A stretch of 64,000 nucleotides of DNA, taken from NCBI RefSeq assembly GCF_030388665.1, contig NZ_CP128846.1:1178001-1242000 (forward strand), in the 5' to 3' direction. The position numbers and the translations under genes are program-made. The first letter of the stretch is position 1. Every line of letters starts with the position of its first letter. Positions 36,249-44,015 of the stretch are shown here, in pieces. Source of the stretch: Streptomyces flavofungini (GTDB lineage Bacteria > Actinomycetota > Actinomycetes > Streptomycetales > Streptomycetaceae). Below the pieces are notes generated by a model. That model saw only the letters and a program-made list of their open reading frames with translations. It had not been told where the DNA came from and ran no database searches.

Positions 36249-36468
36249 CCGAGCACGGCCCGCGCGCCGCCGGTCACACTCCGGGCGGCCGCGCCTCCCT
36301 CCGGTTCTCCACGCCTCCCCAGGTCATCGGATACTCAACTCCGTCTCCCCAGCGGATCGTTGACCGTGGAGAGCCATCAGCACAACGTTGTCATAGCGCG
36401 ACGGTCCGTGGCCGGACACCCTGTCTGCACATCGTTCCAGCCATGTGGGCGCGCCGCGTCAGGGGGTG

Positions 36469-39342
36469 TCAGCACGCCGTGTCGGCGAGCAGATCGTGCG
36501 GCAGATCCTTGCGCCGGGACACATTCAGCTTGCGGTAGACCCGCGTCAGATGCTGCTCGACCGTACTGACCGTGATGAACAGTTTCCGCGCTATCTCCCG
36601 GTTGCTGTGCCCGAAGGACGCCAGTGAGGCCACGCGCCGCTCCGCGTCGGTCAGCTCCTCCGAGGGGCAGCTCTCGCCGTTGCCCGTCGGCCGTTCCACC
36701 GTGCTCACCTCGCCGTCGCCGTACGGCAGCAGCTGTTCGCACAGCGCCTCCGCCTGGGCGTCGCGCGCGATGCGCCAGGCCCGGCGCGCCATCATGCGTG
36801 CCTGTCCCAGCTCACCGAGGGCGTGGTGGGAGCGGCTGAGCGCTCCGAGGACCCGCACCAGTTCAAGCCGGTCCTCGCACTCCTCCAGTTCCTCGATCGC
36901 CTCGTGCAGCGCGTGGTGGTGGCGTCGCAGCCCGGCCACCTCGGCGAGCACCCGCAGAGTCAGCGCGCGGGTGCGCGACTGCCCCGGACCGCACTTGGCC
37001 AGCTGCTCCCTGACGAGCCGGTCGGCCTCGGCCTCGCCACCGGTGCGCAGGTGCATCTCCGCGGCGGCGGACCGCCACGGGACGAGCGCGGGCTGGTCGA
37101 TGCCCCAGCGCGTCATCAGCTCCCCGCAGGTGAGGAAGTCGTCGAGGGCGGGCCGGACCCGTCCGGTGGCGGCGTAGAGCTGGCCGCGGGCGTGGATCAG
37201 CTCCAGGCCGTAGCGCGTCTCCGGCAGGCCGTCCGGCACGTGGTGGTCGAGGTAGGTCATGGCCTGGTCGTACTGCCCCATCGCGGTGTGCGCGGAGACC
37301 AGGGTGGCCAGGACCGAGCCGATGCCGACGCCCCAGCCGAGCGGCGTCATCCACGCGAGCGCGTTGACGGCGTAGCGGACGGCCTCACCGGCGTTGCCCT
37401 GCCTGAGCGCGATCTTCGCCCGGACCGCGGAGAGGGGTGCCTGCCAGCCCGGGCCGCCGAGCTTGGTGGCCTCGCGCAGGAGGGCGTCGCACCAGTGGGC
37501 GGCGCGGGTGAGCCGGTCGGAGTAGATCAGGACGTTGAGCGAGCAGGTCAGCGCCTCCAGGTTGGCGTCGTTGAGCGGGGCGCCCTGCAGCACGGCCTCG
37601 GCGAGGTCGACCGCGTGCGGGTCGGCGCCGCGGGTGAGCACCGTGGTCAGGGCGGCGCCCGCGCGGCTGCGGGGATCGCTGCCGCGTCCGGTGACAGTGT
37701 CGGGATTGCCGTGCGGGGCAGGCCAGTTGTCGGTGCCGACGCGCTCGCGCAGCGCGGGGTAGGTGGTGCGTACGCCACCGGCGGCGAGGTACGCGGAGAC
37801 GGTGGAGGTCCCCTCGTACGCGCCCTGGCACTTGCGGGCGATCTCGGCGGCCTCCTCGAACCGGCCCTGCCAGAGCAGCCCCGCGAGGAGCGCCGGCACG
37901 GCCTGTTCGGTGAGCCAGCCCTCGTCGAACGCGGTGCGAAGGGCGCGCAGATGGGGGCCGACGGTGGACGGGCGGACCCGCCAGACGCAGCGCGTCAGTT
38001 CGGCCAGGATCTCGCTGCGCCGGGCGCCGCGCGGGCAGGCCTGTTCGGCGAGCTGCAGGCAGGCGATGGCGAGCGAGACGTCCTCGTCGCGGCGGGCGCG
38101 GGTGGCCGTCTCCCACAGCACGTCGAGGGACTCCTCGTCGGTGACCTCCCCGGCGGCGACGATGTGCCGGGCGACGACGGGCGGTTCGGCGCCGCCGCGG
38201 CGCAGCAGGTCGGCGGCGCGGCGGTGCAGGTCGATCCGGTCGTCGCGGGTGAGGTCGTCGAGGACGGCGGTTCTCGCCAGCGGATGCCGAAACGTTCCCG
38301 CCTCGGCGAGGCCTGCCGACTCCAGGGCGCGGCGGCTGAGCGTGACGGTCTCGTGGTCGAGTTCGAGCAGTCCGGCGAGTGCCGCGTCGGACGCGGCGTC
38401 GTCCAGGATCGCCAGGCCGCGGGCGACCGCGAGCACGGAGTCCTCGCCCCGGTGCAGGCAGCTGAGCACGGACTGGCGGTAGGCGTCGCCGACGGTGAGG
38501 GCGTGCACGGCGGGAAGGGAGGGGTCGGTGGGGGGTCGGTGGGCGAGGATGTCGTGGGTCAGGGCCCGGATCAGCAGGGGGTTGCCGCCGCTGACGCGGT
38601 GGGTTTCGGGGGCGAGGCGACGGGCGGTGGCCTCGTCCAGGTGCTCGCGCAGCATCTCGGCGGTCGCCCGCTCACCGAGGGTGGAAAGGCGCAGCTGGGT
38701 CAGTCGGGGGTGGCGCAGGAGTTCGGCGCTGAACATGGGGCGTTCGGCGCGCGGCCCGGTGCGCAGGCCGAGCACGATCACCAGGGGTTTGGCCCGCAGT
38801 TCCCGCATGGCGTGCTGCAGGCACTGCAGGGACGGGATGTCGGCGTACTGGACGTCGTCGACGAGGATCGTGAGCGGCCGGCCCTGGGCCGTGGCGTGCA
38901 GGGCGGCGGTCAGCGACCGCATGACGTGGGCGCGGACGTGCTCCTCGCGTTCGTGGTCGGGGTCGCGCAGCATGGCGGTGAACCTCGCGTCGTCGAGCAG
39001 TTGCTCCACGCGCGCGGCCGCGTCGGCCCCTCGCTGTTCCCCTTGGCCGGGTCGCACCCGGCCGTCCTGCTCCGGCAGGTCCTGCGGCCCCTCGGCCCGG
39101 CCCGCGGTCAGGAGCAGTTGGCCGAAGACGGCCATGGGGGTCCTGCGCTCTGCTCGTAAACCCGTCGCCTTGAGGACCGTGTGTCCTCGCGCCTCGGCCT
39201 GGTCGGCGACCCCGTTCAGCAGCTCGCTCTTGCCGGTGGCCACCGGCCCTCTCACCACAACAACACGGGAAGGCCCCTCCGCGCTGTTCGCCAGAACCTC
39301 CTCCAAGAGAGCCCATTCATCGACTCGCTCGACCAGGCTCAT
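36469..39342 (-). CDS. LuxR-family large ATP-binding (LAL) transcriptional regulator
   Basis: The 957-residue cytoplasmic regulator has an AAA-type N-terminal ATPase (Walker A GPVATGKS, residues 32-39; Walker B LTILVDDVQ), a long helical TPR-like middle and a C-terminal LuxR HTH (last 65 residues, LTDAERRVASLAS...NREIARKLF..VSTVEQHLTRVYRKL). LALs of this size are usual pathway-specific activators in macrolide and polyene clusters. It is the only pathway-type regulator visible in the cluster and is the natural candidate to bind the AGGGG-N6-AGGGG sites. The ATG at 39342 follows GGAGG with a 10-nt gap. An in-frame TTA at 39159-39157 (Leu62, in GLRAERR) makes it a likely bldA-dependent switch. 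No AGGGG repeat occurs before its own start, so autoregulation through that element is not indicated. Confidence 0.95.
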   Translation of the reverse strand: MSLVERVDEWALLEEVLANSAEGPSRVVVVRGPVATGKSELLNGVADQAEARGHTVLKATGLRAERRTPMAVFGQLLLTAGRAEGPQDLPEQDGRVRPGQGEQRGADAAARVEQLLDDARFTAMLRDPDHEREEHVRAHVMRSLTAALHATAQGRPLTILVDDVQYADIPSLQCLQHAMRELRAKPLVIVLGLRTGPRAERPMFSAELLRHPRLTQLRLSTLGERATAEMLREHLDEATARRLAPETHRVSGGNPLLIRALTHDILAHRPPTDPSLPAVHALTVGDAYRQSVLSCLHRGEDSVLAVARGLAILDDAASDAALAGLLELDHETVTLSRRALESAGLAEAGTFRHPLARTAVLDDLTRDDRIDLHRRAADLLRRGGAEPPVVARHIVAAGEVTDEESLDVLWETATRARRDEDVSLAIACLQLAEQACPRGARRSEILAELTRCVWRVRPSTVGPHLRALRTAFDEGWLTEQAVPALLAGLLWQGRFEEAAEIARKCQGAYEGTSTVSAYLAAGGVRTTYPALRERVGTDNWPAPHGNPDTVTGRGSDPRSRAGAALTTVLTRGADPHAVDLAEAVLQGAPLNDANLEALTCSLNVLIYSDRLTRAAHWCDALLREATKLGGPGWQAPLSAVRAKIALRQGNAGEAVRYAVNALAWMTPLGWGVGIGSVLATLVSAHTAMGQYDQAMTYLDHHVPDGLPETRYGLELIHARGQLYAATGRVRPALDDFLTCGELMTRWGIDQPALVPWRSAAAEMHLRTGGEAEADRLVREQLAKCGPGQSRTRALTLRVLAEVAGLRRHHHALHEAIEELEECEDRLELVRVLGALSRSHHALGELGQARMMARRAWRIARDAQAEALCEQLLPYGDGEVSTVERPTGNGESCPSEELTDAERRVASLASFGHSNREIARKLFITVSTVEQHLTRVYRKLNVSRRKDLPHDLLADTAC

Positions 39343-40455
39343 TGTGCGGTTTCCTCCCCGTAAGAAAATTTCGCAAAGTGCACTGGTGCCTTATTTGCAT
39401 AACGCACTCTCAAGTATCCACTGGAACCGCTTCGCAGGATACCAGGGCATATTCCAGATATCTCTCCCGTGCTTCTGGCGGCACTCAGTCAACAACACAA
39501 CTATGACTGAAACTTGACGACGAGGTAGCCCCGAAAGAAGTGAGCCCACCTCCCAAATCCGTCATGACTCGCAACGTTCAGCCCTCCCCATTCCGGCCCT
39601 GGGTGTGGTATTGGGCCCCCTGGTGACCGGCCCGCACATACGGAACATTGAATTCCAATTGAAAGAAAGGAGAAGAAGAACCGGCCACGAGCTCGCCGAA
39701 CAGTGATCATCCAGCCATCCTGTCCGGAAACACCCCTGGCCACGCGCATGACCACGGAACCGGCCGACAGCACCCTCCTGCCCGCTCCGTGCCCGGCCAG
39801 TCCCCCCGCCGCCGAAGCGGAGCGGCGCATACCGGGCCCCTCGCGCGCCGTTCAACACCGCGCGGCGCAACCGTCGTTGCCCTCCCCGCGGGCCAGCCGG
39901 GCCGCTGTCCCCCACTGCGGCCGTTAAGGATGCGTTAGGTGTTCGTGTCCGGGAAAGTCCCTGACGGAGACTCCGTAACGGCCCTCTGAAGACAATCCAA
40001 CGGCAATTTGACAGCAAAATTCACCAAGGAAGTCCATAGTGCTCGGCGGACTTCGGGAGGTGCACACCGGTTGTGCAACCGGAAGCGCCACTGCACACCC
40101 GGTCCAGACCTCTTCGAACCCGCCCCCGCACTGCCAGATGCGTCACATTGTTACGTCGCCGTTTCCGGCCACCGCTCCTTTTGTGACGGGGCCCCGGAGC
40201 CCAACTCGCCGCCGGCGTACGCGAACTCGGGAGGACGGCGGCGTCCGCATCCGCCCTAGGGGACGGATAGGGGTGGAGAGCCGCACAGGCCACGGATAGC
40301 CTCCGGACGGCCACCCCCCGGCCGACGGCGCGTTCTCCCCGCTCGGTCACCGGGGCTCCCCGTGCACAGCAGACAGGTTCACCGCCCGCAGCCGGCCCCC
40401 GTCGGTCAGGGCACGCCGATGTGACGCGCAGGCGCGCAGACCGTAGAGGACGACC
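39343..40455. other. Long divergent intergenic region, LAL regulator / glycosyltransferase
   Basis: About 1.1 kb without a convincing gene. The 39,350-39,700 part is A+T-rich for this genome and must hold the regulator's promoter. An inverted repeat GTATCC-N17-GGATAC occurs at 39414-39442. A TTGACA at 40008-40013 has no good -10 partner. Two short frames on the plus strand (39703-39927 and 40039-40299) lack a good start context or family resemblance, so I leave them uncalled. The right part contains activator site C. Confidence 0.5.
40258..40302 (+). promoter_or_regulatory. Candidate activator site and promoter for the glycosyltransferase operon (site C)
   Basis: AGGGG at 40258-40262 and 40269-40273 (starts 11 bp apart) is followed after 23 bp by TAGCCT (40297-40302). 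This is the same -10-like hexamer as in front of the first PKS gene. TGGAGA at 40274-40279 lies 17 bp before it as a weak -35. The first start codons downstream are at 40456 (leader frame) and 40542 (glycosyltransferase). Confidence 0.6.
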
Positions 40456-40545
40456 ATGGCGAGAATGCACACCGCGAGCTCCACCACCCCCCGGAGCGTG
40501 CCGCGGCAGGCCGACGCACCCCACCGAGGGAGCGTGCCCCGATGA
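40456..40545 (+). CDS. Possible 29-residue leader peptide coupled to the glycosyltransferase
   Basis: ATG at 40456 is preceded by AGAGGA with a suitable gap. The frame runs 29 codons and its TGA overlaps the glycosyltransferase ATG (ATGA). The peptide begins MARMHTASST and is rich in Ser, Thr, Pro and Arg, with no recognisable family. Start signal and stop overlap suggest a translated leader, but the frame is short enough to arise by chance. Confidence 0.3.
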   Translation: MARMHTASSTTPRSVPRQADAPHRGSVPR

Positions 40546-41903
40546 GCGTGCCCGGCCCCGGCGCGGAGGAGGCGGAGGAGACCGGGGGCCCCACGCCCAG
40601 CACCCCGGAAGGAGCCGCCGTCCCCGACGGGGCCGCCCTCCTCGACCCGGCCCCCGCCGCCGACGGAACCCGCACCACCGTCACCGTGATCATCCCGACC
40701 TTCAACGAGGCCGGGAACGTCGAGGAGTTGCTGACGCGACTCGCCGCCGGGCTGCCCGCCCACCTCGACTGCGAGGCCCTGTTCGTCGACGACAGCACCG
40801 ACGACACCCCGGCCGCGATCGAACGCGCGGCCCTCACCTGCCCGTTCCCCGTGAACGTCATCCACCGCGAGGTGCCGACGGGCGGCCTCAGCGGCGCCGT
40901 GGTGGAAGGCATGAAGGCCGCCGCCTCCGAGTGGATCGTCGTCATGGACGCCGACCTCCAGCACCCGCCGTCCCTGATGCCCGAGCTGATCGAGACCGGC
41001 CGCCGCGCGGGCGCCGATCTCGTCGTTGCCAGCCGGTACGCGGGCGGCGGCAGCCACGCCGGGCTCTCCGGCCGCTACCGGGTCGCCGTGTCCCGCACCT
41101 CCACGCTCGCGACCAAGGCGCTGTTCCGCTCGGCACTGCGCGGCATCAGCGACCCCATGAGCGGCTTCTTCGCGATCCGCCGCAGCACAGTGCACGCCCA
41201 CTCCGACATCCTCAAGCCGCTGGGCTACAAGATCCTGCTCGAACTGGCGATCCGCTGTCGGCCGCGCGTCGTCGCCGAGGTGCCGTTCTCCTTCCAGGAG
41301 CGGTTCGCGGGCGAGTCGAAGTCGACCGTGCGCGAGGGACTGCGGTTCCTCGCCCACCTGGTGTCGCTGCGCACCACGACCCCCGTGGCCCGGATGGTGG
41401 TCTTCGGCCTCATCGGCCTGACCGGCTTCCTGCCGAACCTGTGCGCACTCGCCGCGCTCACCGCCATGGGCCTGCACTATCTGCCCGCCGAGGTGGTGGC
41501 CAACCAGTTCGGCGTGCTGTGGAACTTCCTGCTCATCGATCTGCTGCTGTTCCGCGACCGGCGCGGCCACCGCCACTGGGCCGACCGCCTGGGCCGGTTC
41601 GCGCTGCTCGCCAACGCCGATCTCGTCCTGCGCATCCCGCTGATCGCCCTGCTCGTCGACGGCGTGGGCATGTCGGTCCTGCCCGCCACGACCCTGGCTC
41701 TGCTCACGACCTTCGTCATCCGCTTCGTCGCCACCGAACTGCTTGTCTATCTGCCCCGGCGCGGCCGGGCCAAGGACGCGCTCGCTCCGGGCGCGGGGGC
41801 CGGGTCGGCGCGGGACGGCCTGGAGACGGCGCAAGGCCTGGAAGGACGGGAGAAGACGGAAGGCCTGGAGAAGGAAGGCCTGGAGAAGGAAGGCACGCCA
41901 TGA
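40542..41903 (+). CDS. GT2-GtrA fusion, polyprenyl-phosphate mannose (hexose) synthase
   Basis: The 453-residue protein has two parts. Residues about 45-270 are a family-2 glycosyltransferase of the dolichyl-phosphate-mannose-synthase type: VIIPTFNEAGN, DDSTDDT, the metal-binding DADLQHPP, and the typical DPMSGFFAIRR. Residues about 285-400 form a GtrA-like membrane domain with four hydrophobic spans. Such enzymes move a sugar from a GDP or UDP donor to polyprenyl phosphate on the inner membrane face. In this cluster it probably supplies lipid-linked mannose for sugar transfer to the exported polyketide; the matching GT-C transferase is not in the window. The ATG at 40542 follows GGGAG with a 9-nt gap. 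The C-terminus is a Glu/Lys/Gly repeat tail, and the stop overlaps the next gene's ATG. Confidence 0.9.
   Translation: MSVPGPGAEEAEETGGPTPSTPEGAAVPDGAALLDPAPAADGTRTTVTVIIPTFNEAGNVEELLTRLAAGLPAHLDCEALFVDDSTDDTPAAIERAALTCPFPVNVIHREVPTGGLSGAVVEGMKAAASEWIVVMDADLQHPPSLMPELIETGRRAGADLVVASRYAGGGSHAGLSGRYRVAVSRTSTLATKALFRSALRGISDPMSGFFAIRRSTVHAHSDILKPLGYKILLELAIRCRPRVVAEVPFSFQERFAGESKSTVREGLRFLAHLVSLRTTTPVARMVVFGLIGLTGFLPNLCALAALTAMGLHYLPAEVVANQFGVLWNFLLIDLLLFRDRRGHRHWADRLGRFALLANADLVLRIPLIALLVDGVGMSVLPATTLALLTTFVIRFVATELLVYLPRRGRAKDALAPGAGAGSARDGLETAQGLEGREKTEGLEKEGLEKEGTP
41859..41894 (+). repeat. 15-bp tandem repeat in the 3' end of the glycosyltransferase gene
   Basis: The unit GAAGGCCTGGAGAAG is present twice in full and once in part, with weaker copies before it. 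It is in frame and encodes the EGLEK repeats of the C-terminal tail. Copy number could vary without a frameshift. Confidence 0.8.
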
Positions 41904-42637
41904 GCCTCGGCACACAGCACAGCCCCACGGGGTCCGAAGCCCCGCACCCCGCCGGAGGGCCGCCCGCCCTGCTCGCGCGGATCGTGCCCGAGGACGTCGT
42001 GTGCTGCGAGTCCTTCGGCGACCCGGACGGCGTCGTCCTGCACCCCGACGAGCAGGCCCTGATCGCGCGTTCGGTGCCGGCGCGGCGCGCCGAGTTCACC
42101 ACCGGCCGCCACTGCGCGCACCGCGCCCTGGCCGCCCTCGGACGGCCCGCCGTGTCGATCCTGCCCGACGCGCGGGGCTGTCCGGAGTGGCCCGAGGACG
42201 TCGTCGGCAGCATCACGCACAGCGACGGCTACCGCGGCGCGGCGGTCGCCCGCACGGACCGGGTCCGCTCGGTCGGCATCGACGCCACTGCGTGCGAGCC
42301 GCTGCCCGAGGGCGTCCTCGAAGCGGTGGCGCTGCCCGAGGAGCGGCGGCGGGTGGGGGAACTCCTGGCCCGGTGGCCCGCGGTGCGCTGGGACCGCGCC
42401 CTGTTCAGCGCCAAGGAGAGCATCTACAAGACCTGGTATCCCCTGCAGCGCGCGCCCCTGGGCTTCGAGGAGGCCGACGTCTCCTTCCACCGGTCGCAGG
42501 ACCCGGACACCGGCACGTTCACCGCGCGGATCCTTCCTCCGGTGCGCGAACGGGGGTTCCCGCAGGAACTCACGGGCCGCTGGCTGGCGCGGGACGGCCT
42601 GATCCTCACCGCGATCACGCTGCGCCCGGCGGCCTAG
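41900..42637 (+). CDS. 4'-phosphopantetheinyl transferase, EntD/Sfp superfamily
   Basis: The 245-residue enzyme transfers phosphopantetheine from CoA to carrier-protein serines and is probably dedicated to the ACPs of this cluster. Motifs are SITHSDGYRGAAV (near 104-116), VGID (125-128, metal-binding Asp128) and FSAKESIYK (169-177, catalytic Glu173 and Lys177). The residue two after Asp128, often Glu, is Thr here, so metal binding may rely on Asp128 and Glu173. The ATG at 41900 overlaps the TGA of the glycosyltransferase gene. The frame is open far upstream, but only this start gives family length and coupling. It is the last recognisable cluster gene before a 22-bp tandem repeat. Confidence 0.93.
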   Translation: MSLGTQHSPTGSEAPHPAGGPPALLARIVPEDVVCCESFGDPDGVVLHPDEQALIARSVPARRAEFTTGRHCAHRALAALGRPAVSILPDARGCPEWPEDVVGSITHSDGYRGAAVARTDRVRSVGIDATACEPLPEGVLEAVALPEERRRVGELLARWPAVRWDRALFSAKESIYKTWYPLQRAPLGFEEADVSFHRSQDPDTGTFTARILPPVRERGFPQELTGRWLARDGLILTAITLRPAA

Positions 42638-42655
42638 CCCGTACGTACCGGCGGT

Positions 42656-42743
42656 CGGAGCCGGCACGTACAGGCATCGGAGCCGGTACGTACGGGCATC
42701 GGAGCCGGCACGTACGGGCATCGGAGCCGGTACGTACGGGCAT
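42656..42743. repeat. Four copies of a 22-bp tandem repeat
   Basis: Four head-to-tail copies, each opening CGGAGCCGG and containing ACGTAC, fill most of the gap between the convergent phosphopantetheinyl transferase and TetR genes. T and C alternate at one position, giving TACGTAC or CACGTAC in successive copies. A partial copy precedes them. Each copy has an internal GTACGTAC-like palindrome about two helical turns apart from the next. Confidence 0.9.
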
Positions 42744-42769
42744 CGAGCCGCGACGCGCCGACGGACGGG

Positions 42770-43339
42770 TCAGCGCAGGACGCGGTGCGCCAGTTCCTCG
42801 ATGAGCGCGTCGGTCGAGTACGGCGCGAGCAGGTCGGGCACGGTCAGGTCGTCCACGATCAGGCCGAGCATGCCGAGGTAGAGCAGGACGACGCCGGTGC
42901 GGTCGCCGGGCAGGCCCGCGCCCAGGTGGAACTCGATGTTGGCGTCGAGCTGCCCAGCCATGAACCGGGTGAGTTCGGTGTGCAGTTCGGGGCGGCGGGT
43001 GGCCTCCAGTCGCAGTTCGAGCAGCGCGAGATGGCTCGCCCGGTCGGCCCGGGTCCGCTCGACGAGCTGCTTGAGGAGCGTCACGACCAGCGCCGTGTCC
43101 GGCTTCTCGGTCATGGTGTCGGCGAGCGCGGCCTCCTCCGGCGTGAGCCGTTCCAGGATGCGCCGCATGACCTGCGCGAGGAGCTCCGCGCGGTGCGGGA
43201 AGTAGTTGCTCGCGGTGCCCTTGGGCACCTCCGCCTCCGCGTCCATCGCCCGCAACGTCAGCCCCCGGGAGCCCTCGCGCGCGAGCACCTCGATCGCTGC
43301 GTCCAACAGCGCGGTGCGCCTGGCCGGGTTCTGTCGCAT
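42770..43339 (-). CDS. TetR-family transcriptional repressor
   Basis: The 189-residue regulator has a typical N-terminal HTH (LLDAAIEVLAREG...LTLRAMDAEAEVPKGTASNYFPHRAELL) and a helical ligand-binding C-terminal part. I chose the ATG at 43339, preceded by GAGAGGA with a 5-nt gap, over an upstream ATG at 43372. Its target is unknown. The neighbouring MFS gene is wrecked, so it may be an orphan. It ends 26 bp from the 22-bp repeats. Confidence 0.9.
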   Translation of the reverse strand: MRQNPARRTALLDAAIEVLAREGSRGLTLRAMDAEAEVPKGTASNYFPHRAELLAQVMRRILERLTPEEAALADTMTEKPDTALVVTLLKQLVERTRADRASHLALLELRLEATRRPELHTELTRFMAGQLDANIEFHLGAGLPGDRTGVVLLYLGMLGLIVDDLTVPDLLAPYSTDALIEELAHRVLR

Positions 43340-43520
43340 GACGGTCCTCTCCTGCTTCCTGTGCGGCGGCACCCCACCCTAACCACTGCGGGCGAAGTGC
43401 CATGCGAGGAGCGAGCCCGGGATGTGGTCCCGGGGCCCCGGGGGTGCTGATCCCGGGGAGCGGTCCCCGGGTGCAGTGCCGGGGCTCCCGGGCTGCTGAT
43501 CCCGGAGAGAGTGCGTGGGG

Positions 43521-44012
43521 TCAGGCCCGCCCCCGCGCGCTCCACATCGCCAGGCTGGTGGGCACGGCCAGGACCGCGCCGGTGAGCAGCACGCCGGAGA
43601 GGCCGATGTGGTCGGCGACGAGGCCGCCGAACAGGGCGCCGAGGGCGATCGCCAGGTTGAACACGGAGGTGTTCAGGGCGGTGGCCGCCTCCGTCGAGTC
43701 CGGTGCCGACTTCAAGGATCCACGTCTGGACGCCGACGGGGACGCCGCCGAAGGCAGGTCCCCACGCAAGCAGCAGGACCGTGCCGCCGGCCGGGGTGCC
43801 GCCGACGAGGGGGAACGGGGAACACGGCGAGGACCGCGGTCAGGGCGACGCTGATGGTGCCGAGGGGCGCGCGGACGTCGCGCGCGGCGGCGGCGCCCGC
43901 GAGGAAGTCGCCCGCGATGCCCGCGACGCCGAAGCGGAGGAGCAGCGGACCCACCATCGACGCGTCGGTCCCCGAGACGTCCCGCAGGACGGGCCGGACG
44001 AAGGGGAGGGCG
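43521..44012 (-). pseudogene. MFS transporter remnant with two frameshifts and no N-terminal half
   Basis: On the minus strand a transporter C-terminal half is spread over three frames. It starts in one frame (LPFVRPVLRDVSGTDASMVG), shifts near 43808 at a run of C, continues as TVLLLAWGPAFGGVPVGVQTW, shifts again near 43717 where an extra T breaks ILKSAPDSTEAATALN, and ends normally in MWSARGRA. Everything before the seventh membrane span is missing. Its upstream end abuts a broken LysR gene, so a deletion probably joined them. Confidence 0.8.
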
Positions 44013-44015
44013 GCG

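Noticed and set aside
39414..39442. GTATCC-N17-GGATAC inverted repeat upstream of the LAL gene as an operator
   Set aside because: Six-base arms with a 17-bp gap are expected by chance in DNA of this length, and no second copy was seen. I mention it only as part of the intergenic region.
39703..39927. A 74-codon Pro-rich frame between the LAL regulator and the glycosyltransferase
   Set aside because: It has acceptable third-position GC but no ribosome site at proper distance, no family resemblance and a highly skewed composition.
40039..40299. An 86-codon frame, or a longer form from GTG at 40036, preceded by AAGGAAG
   Set aside because: Third positions are not GC-biased enough, the translation is unlike any protein I know, and it runs through activator site C.
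40421..41899. Long upstream extension of the phosphopantetheinyl transferase frame
   Set aside because: It overlaps the well-supported glycosyltransferase in another frame and translates to Arg/Pro-rich nonsense. Only the part from 41900 matches the family.
43373..43520. Repeated GCTGATCCCGG and CCCGGG tracts as a mobile-element end
   Set aside because: Two short direct copies in very GC-rich spacer DNA, with no transposase or clear inverted ends nearby.
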